A stretch of DNA of 64,000 bases, from positions 533,617-597,616 of the forward strand of contig NW_019775436.1 of NCBI RefSeq assembly GCF_001039355.2. The letters are read 5' to 3'. The notes under the pieces were generated by a model that searched no databases, was not told where the DNA came from, and worked only from the letters and a program-made list of their open reading frames with translations. Every line of letters begins with the position of its first letter. Position 1 is the stretch's first letter. This document shows positions 1 to 11,077 of the stretch, piece after piece. A program made the position numbers and the translations under genes. Origin of the DNA: Lingula anatina. Lineage: Eukaryota > Brachiopoda > Lingulata > Lingulida > Lingulidae.

Positions 1-114
1 TAAAAACTGCCCAAAAATGATATATCCAAAGAAAAAAAAACATTCACAAAGACTTTAAACAACTTAAAATCCCTGAATCTCTGATTATCAATGAAATTTC
101 CAATTATCACTTAC

Positions 115-1542
115 CTGCAGCCCTCTTTTCTGCATCTGGAGATTCTGCCTGGCCTGTTTCTGCATCTGTTGTGTATTCTTCCTGGTCAACGTCTTCCTTG
201 CTGCCTGCAGAGCTCTCTTAGCAACAGTGTTCACAGGTCGCCTGCCTTTCTGGGTAGTAAGTTGAGCTCGCTTCTGGGACAAATTCTGCCTTCTGTTACC
301 TTGACCTTTCAGCTGTTTTAACATATAAGCAATTATTTAGAAATTATTACAAGGTAATAATATTGAGTATATAAACCAGTTACTAGCAGCCCTTTTTCAT
401 TGCCGTTTTCTTTAAATTGTAAATTTTGAGAGATACTTGTAAATGCACCATAGAAAACAAGTTTGCCTCAGTTTCTGACCTCACATGCCAGGTTCTTAAC
501 CAAGTGTTTCAAACTCTCAAGGCTATAAATATCCACATTATGGGGTAACAGTGTGCCCTCTGTGAAGCTTATCATTTGCAAATACAGTAATTTTGTATTG
601 GTTCGAGAACCAGTAGAGTGTTTCTCTTTTTATTTCAGCTGTGCAACATTGCTACCTCTTTTGCATGTCATTTGTTGGTGAGGCCACAAATAGTAACAAG
701 AGTTTGGAGTTTCTGACAAGTCTCTCACACACTAACACAGGGTGTTATGAGGCCTTACCTGCAAAGCATGTATGGCCAAACACAGAAGCAAGTATGTAGT
801 GTAAGAATTAAGGCTTTTAAATTTACCTGTGTTTGTCCTGCAAACTTGTTTCCTGCACCCTTGCTGAACTTTGACCTGAACTGTTTCACCTTTGCCATGG
901 TGGGCACTACTTTCTTTGCCTGTTTGGCTCTCTTTTGAACAGCCAGACTTTTCTTCTCTTTCCTATTCAGCTTTATAATGTCATCTGAAAGCAAATTAAG
1001 CCACAACTAAACTGGTATATGTCATAATAATTTTTTGCTGACCCCCCCCCCCCCCCGTGTCAAAGCTCGTAATTATTACACCCAAATGAAACTAAACATT
1101 TCTATCTTTAATGTCTACAGTAGTGGGTATATGAAAATGGGGGGGGGGGGCACGAACAGGAGTTTTAGACAAAGATTGTATGGCATCCCCACTGAATTCC
1201 AACCATCGCCGTTAGTTTCTCTCACATTTCTCTGCGTTTAAAAAGCGTCAAAACATGAAATAAAGAGGACGTGAAGCTGATGTTAAATGAGAGCATCAAC
1301 AACATTATTTTAAACATAAATCGTAAGAAGGGTGTTCAGTATTTTTGGTGAACATTTCTAATTTTCTACGGAACGATTGTTTACTTTTTGGCTCAGTTTG
1401 AAACCGTCCGATATGAGATTATTTTCAACTTATCACGCATCTATACACAAAAAGATGTATTAACATTTGTCTACACCTCAAAATGTTCTGAAATATTACC
1501 TAGTGACATATCAACTTTGTTAACTTCTGTGAACGCCGACAT
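115..1542 (-). CDS. FYTTD1: UIF/FYTTD1-like mRNA export adaptor, 5' part (3 exons, runs off window)
   Basis: I see three exons on the minus strand: 1500-1542, 827-984 and 115-312, all with GT-AG borders and compatible phases (1, 0, 0), giving 133 codons. The protein begins MSAFTEVNKVDMSLDDII. Residues 11-24 read DMSLDDIIKLNRKE, which is the UAP56-binding motif of UIF (FYTTD1). In that family the motif recruits the helicase UAP56/DDX39B, a TREX component, for nuclear mRNA export. The rest is rich in Lys, Arg and Gln, as expected of an RNA-binding adaptor. The first intron splits the motif between Leu14 and Asp15. The start is the only ATG in a short open exon whose donor phase fits the next exon. 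The 3' end lies left of position 1 after a donor at 114. ALYREF and CHTOP adaptors also carry UAP56-binding motifs, but this version, close to the N-terminus and without an RRM so far, fits UIF best. Assignment is from the motif and composition only. Confidence 0.8.
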
Positions 1543-2404
1543 TTTCCCTGGAAATTGGTGGCTACTAAAATGCTGACAGTGTGTGTCTCGACGCTGTTCG
1601 CTTGTGGCTGGTGTCACGTGACCGGATACACCTCGGGCCTGTCTTGGCTTGCAAAAGTGTACTGTTTTCCCAACTAGGTGTTACTTTTGATCACTGCTTT
1701 GATTACACCTATTTTCAATCATATCTTTAACGTGGTTTTCCTAACTGGTATTTTTCTGGATCAGTTTTTTCTCGTAAAAAACTTTGACCTTGCTCTCATA
1801 CAAAACTACAGTGTCGGTCTTTTTGTTGCTGAGCACATCACGTCCATAGCTTTAATAATCAAATTTTAATTTCATTTAGCCAAAAGCCACTGGATTAAGC
1901 TACGTTTTGTGATTATATAATATATACAATTTTATTTGATTTGTGTCTCTACTAGTAATTTATTACAAGCATTGCCTGGTTTGAAGACAAGTTGTTCTGC
2001 ATGAATGTTTTTCATGACCATGTAAAGGATTTGACAGTATATACCTGCTCCACCCTTATCTGTACTTGATTGCGAGACAAATTTACATTAAAATATTGTT
2101 TGCTTTATTGCAGTATTATTTACAATGAAAATAGCTTAGATTTTTATGTATAACTGACAAATTGTAAAAAAAAATTATCAAAGTAATGTTTTTAAGTGAT
2201 AATTCTAAGCAATACTGTGTATTCCTACAAATGCCATTCTTTTTTTTACTGTATTTTATTCCTTAAAAAAACATTTTTTTCCTTGAACTTTCACAGAAAT
2301 ATCTCCTACTTCTTAAAATGGCCATGAAAAATGTCAGTGGTTAATCCTCCCTCATGAAAGAGACATGAACATTTTGCTGTTAAAGGAAATATGTATGCTC
2401 CTTC

Positions 2405-2405
2405 N
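2405..2405. other. Assembly join (single N) beside a GA microsatellite
   Basis: One N sits between unique sequence on the left and a (GA)n/(GGGA)n tract on the right, just beyond the last recognisable POM121 exon. It probably hides missing sequence of unknown length, including the POM121 3' exons. Confidence 0.7.
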
Positions 2406-2420
2406 AGGGAGAGAGAGGGG

Positions 2421-2460
<40 letters not shown>

Positions 2461-2480
2461 AGAGGGAGGGAGGGAGGCAG
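2406..2480. repeat. GA/GGGA microsatellite
   Basis: Simple repeat of GA dinucleotides passing into GGGA units. It lies immediately downstream of the donor of the last visible POM121 exon (2498) on the minus strand. Confidence 0.9.
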
Positions 2481-2497
2481 GGAGTGGAGGGTCCTAC

Positions 2498-5400
2498 CTT
2501 GGGCTACTCCTATTGCTATCTCCTATTGCACTGTCCGAGTCTTTAGAACTTCTGTCCAAGCTGGCCGGAGTGCTGGCCCTGCTGTGACTGGATACAGATT
2601 TCCTCTTCTTTTCTTTGAGCTGAAACACAGATATGAAACTTGTCACCTAATTTCTAAAGTCTGAAAAATGATGCAGCGAACACCTACAAAAGGGACAATT
2701 TGAAAAGCACGTGTATTTGGTTTGTTCATCTTACACTTGTCTATGATTTTTAGTCACTAATGCTGTCATTACATTATAGGCTCTTAAACCTACTACAATT
2801 TTCTGTACATGACATTAATGAGTAATCCATTTTCATCATCATTTTCACAAGTCTACAAAGAGTAAACTTTTTAAGACCCCCCCCCCCCCCCCCCCATGAG
2901 AGTATAAGGTGAAAAGCTAAAAATGACAACCTTTGACAAAGAATTTGACAGCAACGTGGATCATCATATCTGTTATTTACCCAAAAGTGTACAGGGGGCA
3001 TTGACCTCTCCACTTCAAGAGTATACGGTCTGTGGACTTGTGAAAATGAAGATAAAATGGTTGCCCTCTTAGCAGTTCAATACCCAAGTTAATTTTTACC
3101 TTCTGTTTCTGAATCCATCTTTTAGATGAGCTCAATGAACTGAGAATGGGATTGTTTTTGTTGCTTTTGGCTCTTTTTGCCGAGCTGTGTTTTATATGAT
3201 ACTCCCGATTATCCTGTCCAGCAGACGACAGTGCGGGTCTTTTTAAGGAGGATATCCTTTTGGGGGAAAAGTTTATGCCCAGTTCTCCATTTGGAAAAGC
3301 TGGCATGTGGGTCTCTGGACTTTTCTCTGTCATTTTCATCTGTTTCCTATATTTTAAAAATAGAATTTTTAAAAAATTCATTATCAATTTTGTTTTTCTG
3401 TACTGTAAAATGTAAACCAAGATGGTTTTCTCAATATAAATAGAATTCTGTAAGTCATACCTAGAACTGAAGTTTTTAATTAAAATGTTTAATGGAGTCT
3501 ATTCTCATAAAAGGTATATAAACTAATGTTGAAAATGGCTGGACATCTAACTCCAGGTTGGGCTATATCTACTGCTTTGGTAATATCATGGCATTTACCT
3601 CTTTTTACTGGCTTTCTCTGGTGTTGAAATAGTGGTGTTCAGTTCTTCCTCAGTGACAATTTTTCTTTTTCTGAATTGAGCAAATTTTACAAAATACTTT
3701 ATATCGACAAAATGTGATAATTGATAAATGTCAGTCAAAAATGGTTAGAAAAAGTTTCAGGACATTTAGATATATACCACTAATTTTTATCATTATAATC
3801 GAAGCATATCTTCTTAAACCGTATACTTTATTTGAAACTCATTCATGAGCAAACAGCAGACTAAGATTATAATATACTTAATTTGATGCATATGCTTTGT
3901 ATTGCAATTTGACCAAAGAATACAAAATATTTCACTTTTTTTTCATATTTCAATCTTTATTTTTTAAACATATATCCTTTCTTTAGTTCTACATTCCAAT
4001 CTGCCTAAAAAACCATTCCACGTTCAGGAAAAAAGAAATGTTATCTTAGTACAGTGAACCCAGTAATAAAACAAAACATGCGTTACAACAATAGTTTCTC
4101 CAAACAACAGATACAAAAATAGTAAGTGAAAAGAATGCAAGTAAGTCATCTTCAGCCCTCTACAGAAACTAATATAATAACATTCATTGCAAGTGCACAA
4201 AAAAGCAAATGAATCCTTTGTTTAAGAACAACAGATATATATTATATTTGCCCAGATATATTAGATATATTATATTTGCCCAGCAAAGGAAGACAATTTC
4301 TTTTCATTCTTGTCCCCCCCCCCCCCCCCCCGGCCCCACACCTTAATCTACCATTAGTAAGTGTGCATGGCAGCCATCTAACCTTTTCTGAGATTCTTTG
4401 AGTGCAGCTATGATAGTCTGGGCATCACATGGGTTAGGCTTCTTACTGCCGTCAGGACTCTGGAGTCTGGAAAGGACATCATCATGGGGTTACAAAAATA
4501 CTTCAATTTGTTTTCTTACTTCATATTTATTATTTCCTTTTGCATACAGAACAAAAACAACTACTATTATGTCAATATTCCTAATTTAAGTAGAAGAAAA
4601 CATGACTTTTACTCTGCCAAACCAAAAAAAAAAAAAAAAAACTACAAAAATGAAAGACAGGGGCAAATGCATGAACAAGAAAAGACATGTACATGTAGCT
4701 ATGTGCATATTGAGACATACAACACTGAACTCCAAAATGCACACTGCTCTAATGGGCAGACAATTTCCATCCTACTTGGCTTTCTCTGTCTCTCTCCCCT
4801 CCCCCCATTCTCCCTCCCTCTCACTTTCCAACCCCTCCCAACCTCTCTCTCAATGGCTAAATCAAGTAACTAACACACACACACTTTCCAACCCCTCCCN
4901 NNNNNNNNNNNNNNNNNNNNNNNNNNNNNNNNNNNNNNNNNNNNNNNNNNNNNNNNNNNNNNNNNNNNNNNNNNNNNNNNNCCCCCCCCCCCCCCCCCCA
5001 ACTTACATAGAATGACTCCATGGAGAAACCCCGGGATTGGGGCTAGCTATCCTCACAGTGCACCTCTTCTCATTCATCTCGGCTACACGGCTCAAGTTTA
5101 ACAGTGGCTTCTGATATGGCTTCAGATGCACTGTGGGTACACCTAGCCCCGGGTATGTTGTCTCCGGCACCGGCGAACATACAGACTCGAATAATGTAGA
5201 TCTCCCTGAATAGGGTGCGGTCACACTGGGTCTGTCAACACTAGCAGGACTGAAGTGGAATTGAATTTAAGTCATATTATAAGAATCAGGTAAAATTCGG
5301 TTTTTCAAATGGCTTATGTGTAAAGGTGGAAAAATGACCAAAAGGTCAAACGACATGCATCATAGGTAATGGTAAGCCCTTTTCAGAAACATCTGACACA

Positions 5401-6622
5401 TTATTTCTCTCAAGTTTTTCATCTTCACAACTGCAGAAAACAGTGTTATCTGTTCACTTGTGAAAACAAAAGAAAAAAAAGCAGAATACCTGACAGAGAA
5501 ACAAACACTGTAAATGTTACAGAAAATGTCCACATTTTTTAATAGATGAATGATATTTTCTCAAGCCTTGAAGGCCATGTGAAATTATGACATAAGTGAC
5601 CAAAGACTTCTATAATTCATCCAGTATCTGGCTTGCCATTAAAAAAATAATAATAAAACAAAACAAAATAAAATAAAATAGATAGACAGAGAGTTAGATG
5701 ACTGGATAGATAGATTAATAGATAGGAACTTCTTATTTATTGCCTGACCTTGCCACATGAGGGTGAACCCTTGTCACTCGAGGAAGTGGGTTTCCCGCCT
5801 CTGGTCCCAGTTTCCTTCTGACAAAACTTCCGCTACTCGGGACTGCATTCAGAAAACTCGAGGATAAAAAACTTGAATTCGGGGTATTGGTCCTACTCCT
5901 AATTGGAGACTGCAGACCCATGGACCCATTGTTCAGGGATAAATCTGAATTGTAAAAGTGGCTGTTTTCTTTGTAGGAAGAGTTCATTTTTGAGTTTGAT
6001 TTTGGTGAAGAGTGTTTGAGTTTGTGAAATCCTTCTGTCTGAGACCTCGGTTGCATTTTGTTGATGCTGAATCCATTCATCATTTCTGCTGGCTTCAGTA
6101 TAACCTGATAGAAAAAATTGTCAATGATTGATTATTCAAAAGATTATTTTAATAGAAAGCCTGGCTGACAGTGACAGACAACAGGGCAATTTTTCAAATT
6201 TTCTCTGGATAAACTTCCATGGTCTACATAACATGAATGCCCCAATAATGCTGTGACATGAACATTACACTAATTCTGAGGGTAAAATACTTAATTGATT
6301 CAACTAATTTTGCAGTGTAATTTTGATGAAACCGTACTGTAACATTTGACACTGACAAGGTCTGCTTCATTTCCACAGCAATGAAAGGCATACTTACTTC
6401 GAGCAGACAACCGCGGTGGACTTTCCAGATCTTCACTGCAACAGCTCCGATTAGGCATACTATACACAAAACAACAGTGTAATGTAGTCCTAAAATATAT
6501 CCCCCAAGAAATAAAGACGTGGATATAAATAAAAGGCGAATATTTTGCGAGTTTTCCCACATGATTTTCAAATACCCTCGCACATCTTTTGAGCAAGATG
6601 GCGGGCAGGAAGTTTTCAGCAT
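2498..6622 (-). CDS. POM121: POM121-like nuclear pore transmembrane nucleoporin, N-terminal part (7 exons, 3' end missing)
   Basis: Exons in coding order are 6398-6622, 5749-6104, 5007-5240, 4383-4466, 3599-3670, 3100-3346 and 2498-2619. Every junction is GT-AG and all phases agree, giving 446 codons plus two bases. Residues about 29-66 form one long hydrophobic segment (one membrane pass or a hairpin). A Ser-, Asn- and basic-rich stretch follows. At about 273-300 is NPCDAQTIIAALKESQKR, which resembles the conserved POM121 region before its nuclear-localisation signals. Basic clusters follow (RKRK, KRAK, KEKKRK). POM121 anchors the nuclear pore complex in the pore membrane and has NLS-type basic sequence facing inward. 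Human POM121 is about 1250 residues with a large FG-repeat C-terminus. No FG repeats are found here and the frame stays open at the last donor (2497), so the gene is incomplete, most likely because of the assembly join at 2405. The ATG at 6622 was chosen because it directly precedes the membrane segment; Met21 is an alternative start. Confidence 0.82.
4900..4981. other. Sequence gap of 82 Ns
   Basis: An undetermined run inside the POM121 intron between exons 4383-4466 and 5007-5240. It is bounded on the right by a poly-C tract (4982-4999). The 20 or so bases before the gap (ending CCAACCCCTCCC) also occur about 65 bases earlier, so the local order may be uncertain. Exon phases on either side agree, so coding sequence is probably not lost here. 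Confidence 0.95.
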
Positions 6623-7646
6623 TAAATGAAAATACGTCGTGTGATTTGTCTTTGTCGATAATGAAGAGACAAATATTGTGCAAATTATACGGTTATTACG
6701 TTGGTTTTTAACATCAAATGTTGGTATATGGTTTATACAAAACATCGGCTAGTATACTATATTACTAATCATATATGCTACACAAAATCAAATATTTTAA
6801 TAACAACGAAATGAAAATAAAAGATCTTACTGAATCACGCACACCGTGCAGAAAATAAGGGCCGCTGTCAGAACGCGATTTTGATTGGTCAAAATAAATC
6901 AAATAGGCCATTCGAAAATAGGCGGCCATTTCGGAAGGTTTAAACAGGGATTTACTCCTGTGAAAGGTAAATACTGCTGTACTGTCCATGTTATATGCCA
7001 TATTCAGAATTGAAAAATATTCCTAAATATATGTCATCGGACACAATCATCGTCTTTAATCGGAAATCATTGCGAAGTGACTTATTACAGTTTGCTATTT
7101 TTAGTGTTTGTTATTTCCTAGGGCTAGGGAGGTTTGGTAGTGGCAATAGATTGGTTACGATTGTTTCACTCTCTCTCTAGGCTAGACTTGACTCCAATAT
7201 TCCTAGGTTAAGCACTACTTAGCAGTTATTCACTCTTTAATTTTCCATAAAGTCCTCGGAGAATGCCAGGCGCGTCTCACCAAATAAGAGCGGGGGAGGG
7301 GGGAGTCTTAACTCATTTTACAGCAAGTTCACTGAATTCAAGGGTTGCTTTCCCTTTAAACAAACAAATTGATTACTTAAGGTACAGTTTGTGAAAATTT
7401 TCAGTCAAAACCATAGGTCCCTTGCCCATGGCAGTTGCTCACATACTAAAAAAGGCACTAGACTACTAAAACCATTTTAATTTTATATAACACTAGCCGA
7501 CATTTAGACCCCCATTGCCAAAATGGCAAGGAGAATAGATTTTTTTTTTACGTTTGGAATACTCATTGCTGCCTACATATATAATTAAATAATAATCAGT
7601 TGTCTGAATATGGTTTTTATTTTTTCAGAAGCTGCCTTCATCCAAG
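6623..7646. promoter_or_regulatory. Head-to-head POM121/NCAPD2 promoter region
   Basis: About 1 kb separates the divergent start codons of POM121 (minus) and NCAPD2 (plus). Visible motifs are a CCAAT box on the minus strand (ATTGG on plus, 6884-6888) and a YY1-like CGGCCATTT site at 6922-6930. A second YY1-like site, AAGATGGCGG at 6595-6604, lies just inside POM121 exon 1. No TATA box stands out. A splice acceptor at about 7627 (TTTTTTCAG) suggests that NCAPD2 has an upstream non-coding exon in this region. Bidirectional promoter use is inferred from the layout. Confidence 0.5.
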
Positions 7647-10600
7647 ATGAGTTTTGATTTCACCTTGCCACTGTGTAAAGATGACTTGTTGAACAGAACA
7701 GGTGCCAGCCAGTATGTGGTAGATGAAGTCTACAGTATCAGGCAGCTGCCGGGCAAGCTGCAGGGTAATCTTAATTATCTGATTAAAAAAAAAATTTTAC
7801 AGAAATAAACAATTACAAACATTACCGTGGTATCTCTCTCTCACTCACACATGCGTTCACACACATTGTCACGTGCCCAAACATGAATACATGCATACAC
7901 ATGTGCATGCGGGTGCACACGCACAATTCTTACCACTAAACATTCCTTCAGTCAGCCTTACAAAGAGGCCATGAAAAGCCAATTTTATGGTATATTAATG
8001 TTTGGCAAGTGTGTTTTGTAATTTGACGTTCCAGTCACTCAAGTCCTGATGGATGTGCTCTGTTTCAGAATGTAGAAGTGCTTTCAGAGCCAAGGGACCA
8101 AGAGCCATGTTAGAGGCCTTTGATTCACTTTTCAGTGTTCTTACGTAAGTTGCTTTAATATTTGTTTTCAACATTTTAATATGTGATATATATAAAATAT
8201 GAAATATAAAATGAATACGAAATATTAAGATGCACAGGCTTGTTGTGCTTGTAATCAGCAAATCTGCTATTGTGTTGGATGTTTTATAAGCTGCTGTTTA
8301 CATTGGAAATTTGATTTTGGACTGGCACTTGTAATATTGTGTGATTTTGGACTGGCACTTGTAATATTGTGTGATTTTGGACTGGCACTTGTAATATTGT
8401 GTGAAAAATAAATTTTGACACAGATTTATTATCTTACATGATGCTATGCCTGAGACATTTAAAAAAAGCTTTTTCCCAGGGCTCAACACAAACGGTTGTC
8501 CGCTTGCCCGGGGCAACTAAAATCTGCCGTCGGACAAGTAAATTTTACGTCCAGTTGCCCGGCGGGCAAGTGAATTTTTTTCCTTTTGTCAGTACAATGT
8601 TAGATCTGATGTTAAAAGATCACGTTTTCCCTTTTTGCACAATAACGTCACAAACTGTAACATACGTCAATGTAAGATTTCTAAAAATAACTGGCAGTCA
8701 CTATCTCCGTCAGCAGTGCCTCGTTTTCAGAGTGCTGTCATATTCTATAATTTGAAGTATTTAGTCAAACTAAAACGAGGCAAGTTGTTCTTGGAAAAAT
8801 GTAGCCACGTGATTAAAGTTAAGAAGGCACTCTCTCACATTTATTTGGCACTTTTTGTATTGGTTGGGAAATATTTAGAAGCATATAATTTCCAAGCTTT
8901 AACCACGAAAGAAGTGGAAAACAAGCAGTCACACTGTTGCTAAGTGAGAGTTTGCAGGGACCAGCTTGCGGTGGTTTTGACCAGTTAGCAGACAGCTGAA
9001 CTGCATGCTTCTGTAACTGATAGAGATTTCCCGGACTTGAAATGCTTATAGTTTATATATTTAGCAACAATTTCAGAGAGAAACAGGAGGAAGAGTAAGC
9101 TTCCTTAAAGTGTGGACATTTTCATTGATGAAGTTGGATAAATATGTTAACTTTTTGAACCCACCTAATAAAAGCAGTGTACTACACAAATACTTGTTTG
9201 AGGGAGCGAGTGAGCACTTGTCAGTATCCAGACAGTGTGGCACCGATCATGGTCTGTCGCAAGCATTTCAGAGCGCTTTGTTGACCTAGTTTTTTTGACA
9301 CTTTAATGAATGTGGAAGTCTGTCTAGGAGTATGTTTTGATCTCCTCTACATTTTAAATCATTGGCTTTACTGTTTATTCACTGATGAGCTATGTTGATA
9401 CCACAGTTTTCTTAGTTAAAATGCCACCAATTCAATACTTGGCTTCAAAAATTTCAATTCTAAACAGCCATGGAGAAGGGGGATCCTCATTCTAGCAATT
9501 GTAGGTGCTAAGTATGCAGTTCTTTATTAATGAATTTTTTTATCATGCTTAGCTTAACTTCATTTACTCCTCAAGACATATGAAACAAGACAATTATGTC
9601 ACTGTGCCACATAAAATGTTGAAAAATAGCCTAAAATGCACCAAAGTGCACCTTGATTGAGTGCAGAAAAGTGCTATGAAGTAATCAGTGGCATTTTAGA
9701 TTCTACTATCAAATTATCATTTGTGTAATTTGGTGTTGTCAAGGCAATCCTACTATATATTAAAGTGAATTATATTAAGATTAATTTTTGAAGTTTCAAA
9801 GTATTGTTTCTTTTCTATTGATTTTATCAACTGTTCTGCAGAAATAAAGAAATGTTTTATTTTTTATAAATAGAATAAAAAAAAAAGAAGTTGGGGATAG
9901 TGACCGACCTATCTATACTTGATGAGTAAATGTAAAAGAGTTGGTTCTTGTAAGAGCATATTTTATAAGTAACAATGTTATGTCTATCAGTCACCTTCCT
10001 GAGGAGTGTGGGCATTGCAACATTTATGCACTTGTATTCTTATAGATATCCTAATTTTATGCTACATCATAGTGGAGGTGTGCCTTCTTTCTTTTGTTTA
10101 GAATCTGTGACAAATTTGAAATTTTAGAGATGTGCATTACAAAAATTGGACATTCCATCAATCAACCTGCTCATGGAGAAAATAACTCAAAGATGGCACA
10201 ATTGATTTTTTTTATAAATCAATAAAATTAAATGCTTCAAATGAAAAAAACTGCATATCGAGTGGTTTAAAATTTTTCACTAATAATGGGCAAGTTGAGG
10301 CAGAGGAAGGGCAAGTAAAAATATCTGGCAGGTTGCCCTGGGGCAACCTGGTTAAAAAATTTATGTTGAGCCCTGATTTCCTTATTGCTGTAAAGATTTT
10401 AAATTTTTTATTGACAGACATCAGCATAACATTGAGTTTGGACTGAGGGAAGAAACGTGGGAACTTTTACTGAAAGGTTTGGGATTTTTTATTTTTTTTT
10501 AATATGTCATTTTGTCTCCATCTAATTCTCATAAGAATGACATGTATTTCTGTTGAAGTTGAGCTCTTGTCTAACTATTTATGGCAAAATGGTTACTAGT

Positions 10601-11034
10601 TATATTTCATGGATATCATTATGTTGCATAATAAGTTTCATAATCTTCTTAGAACATCAGTGGAATAAAATGGAAATGAAAACAAAAAAAGGATTAAAGA
10701 AATCTTCAGATATAAGTGGTTAACATTTGAAAATGATACAACAATCAGTTGCAAAATTTTGTCAGTCATTTTCCATTCACTCAAAAAATGCCATTTTTAT
10801 TGCAATTCCAAGATGAATAGAAAACCTACTTGTAACTTCTATTATTTTTTGCCTCATCTTCTCCAGTGATGACAGCACACTGCAGTCAACTTCCAGCTGT
10901 CCTGGATGGAGAACTGGACAGTACTGACCGCTTGGACCACTTGAACATCCTGAAGATGACCACATACCTGCTGTGCCAGTTTGTGGAGAGTTTTGAGGCT
11001 GAGGCAACCAAACCTAGCGTGAACGCTGCAACAA

Positions 11035-11077
<43 letters not shown>

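Larger units (their letters stand above)
1543..2497. promoter_or_regulatory. Probable UIF promoter and 5' flank; intergenic to POM121
   Basis: This stretch of about 950 bases holds no convincing exon. Between 1613 and 1622, about 70 bases upstream of the UIF start codon, is the perfect palindrome GTCACGTGAC, an E-box of the USF/TFE type. It is followed directly by CGGAT, an ETS-like core, so the two form a composite site. The region 2406-2480 is a GA-rich microsatellite, and a single N at 2405 marks an assembly join. The rest is AT-rich. Promoter function is inferred from position and motifs. Confidence 0.4.

Noticed and set aside
6224-6745. Extended 173-codon frame around POM121 exon 1
   Set aside because: Only 6398-6622 is supported: a good donor lies at 6397 and residues beyond it read into intron; upstream codons before Met at 6622 look like 5'UTR.
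8635-8943. 102-codon plus-strand frame inside the 8477-10375 element
   Set aside because: No DDE or BED-type residues or other transposase features seen; composition looks random.
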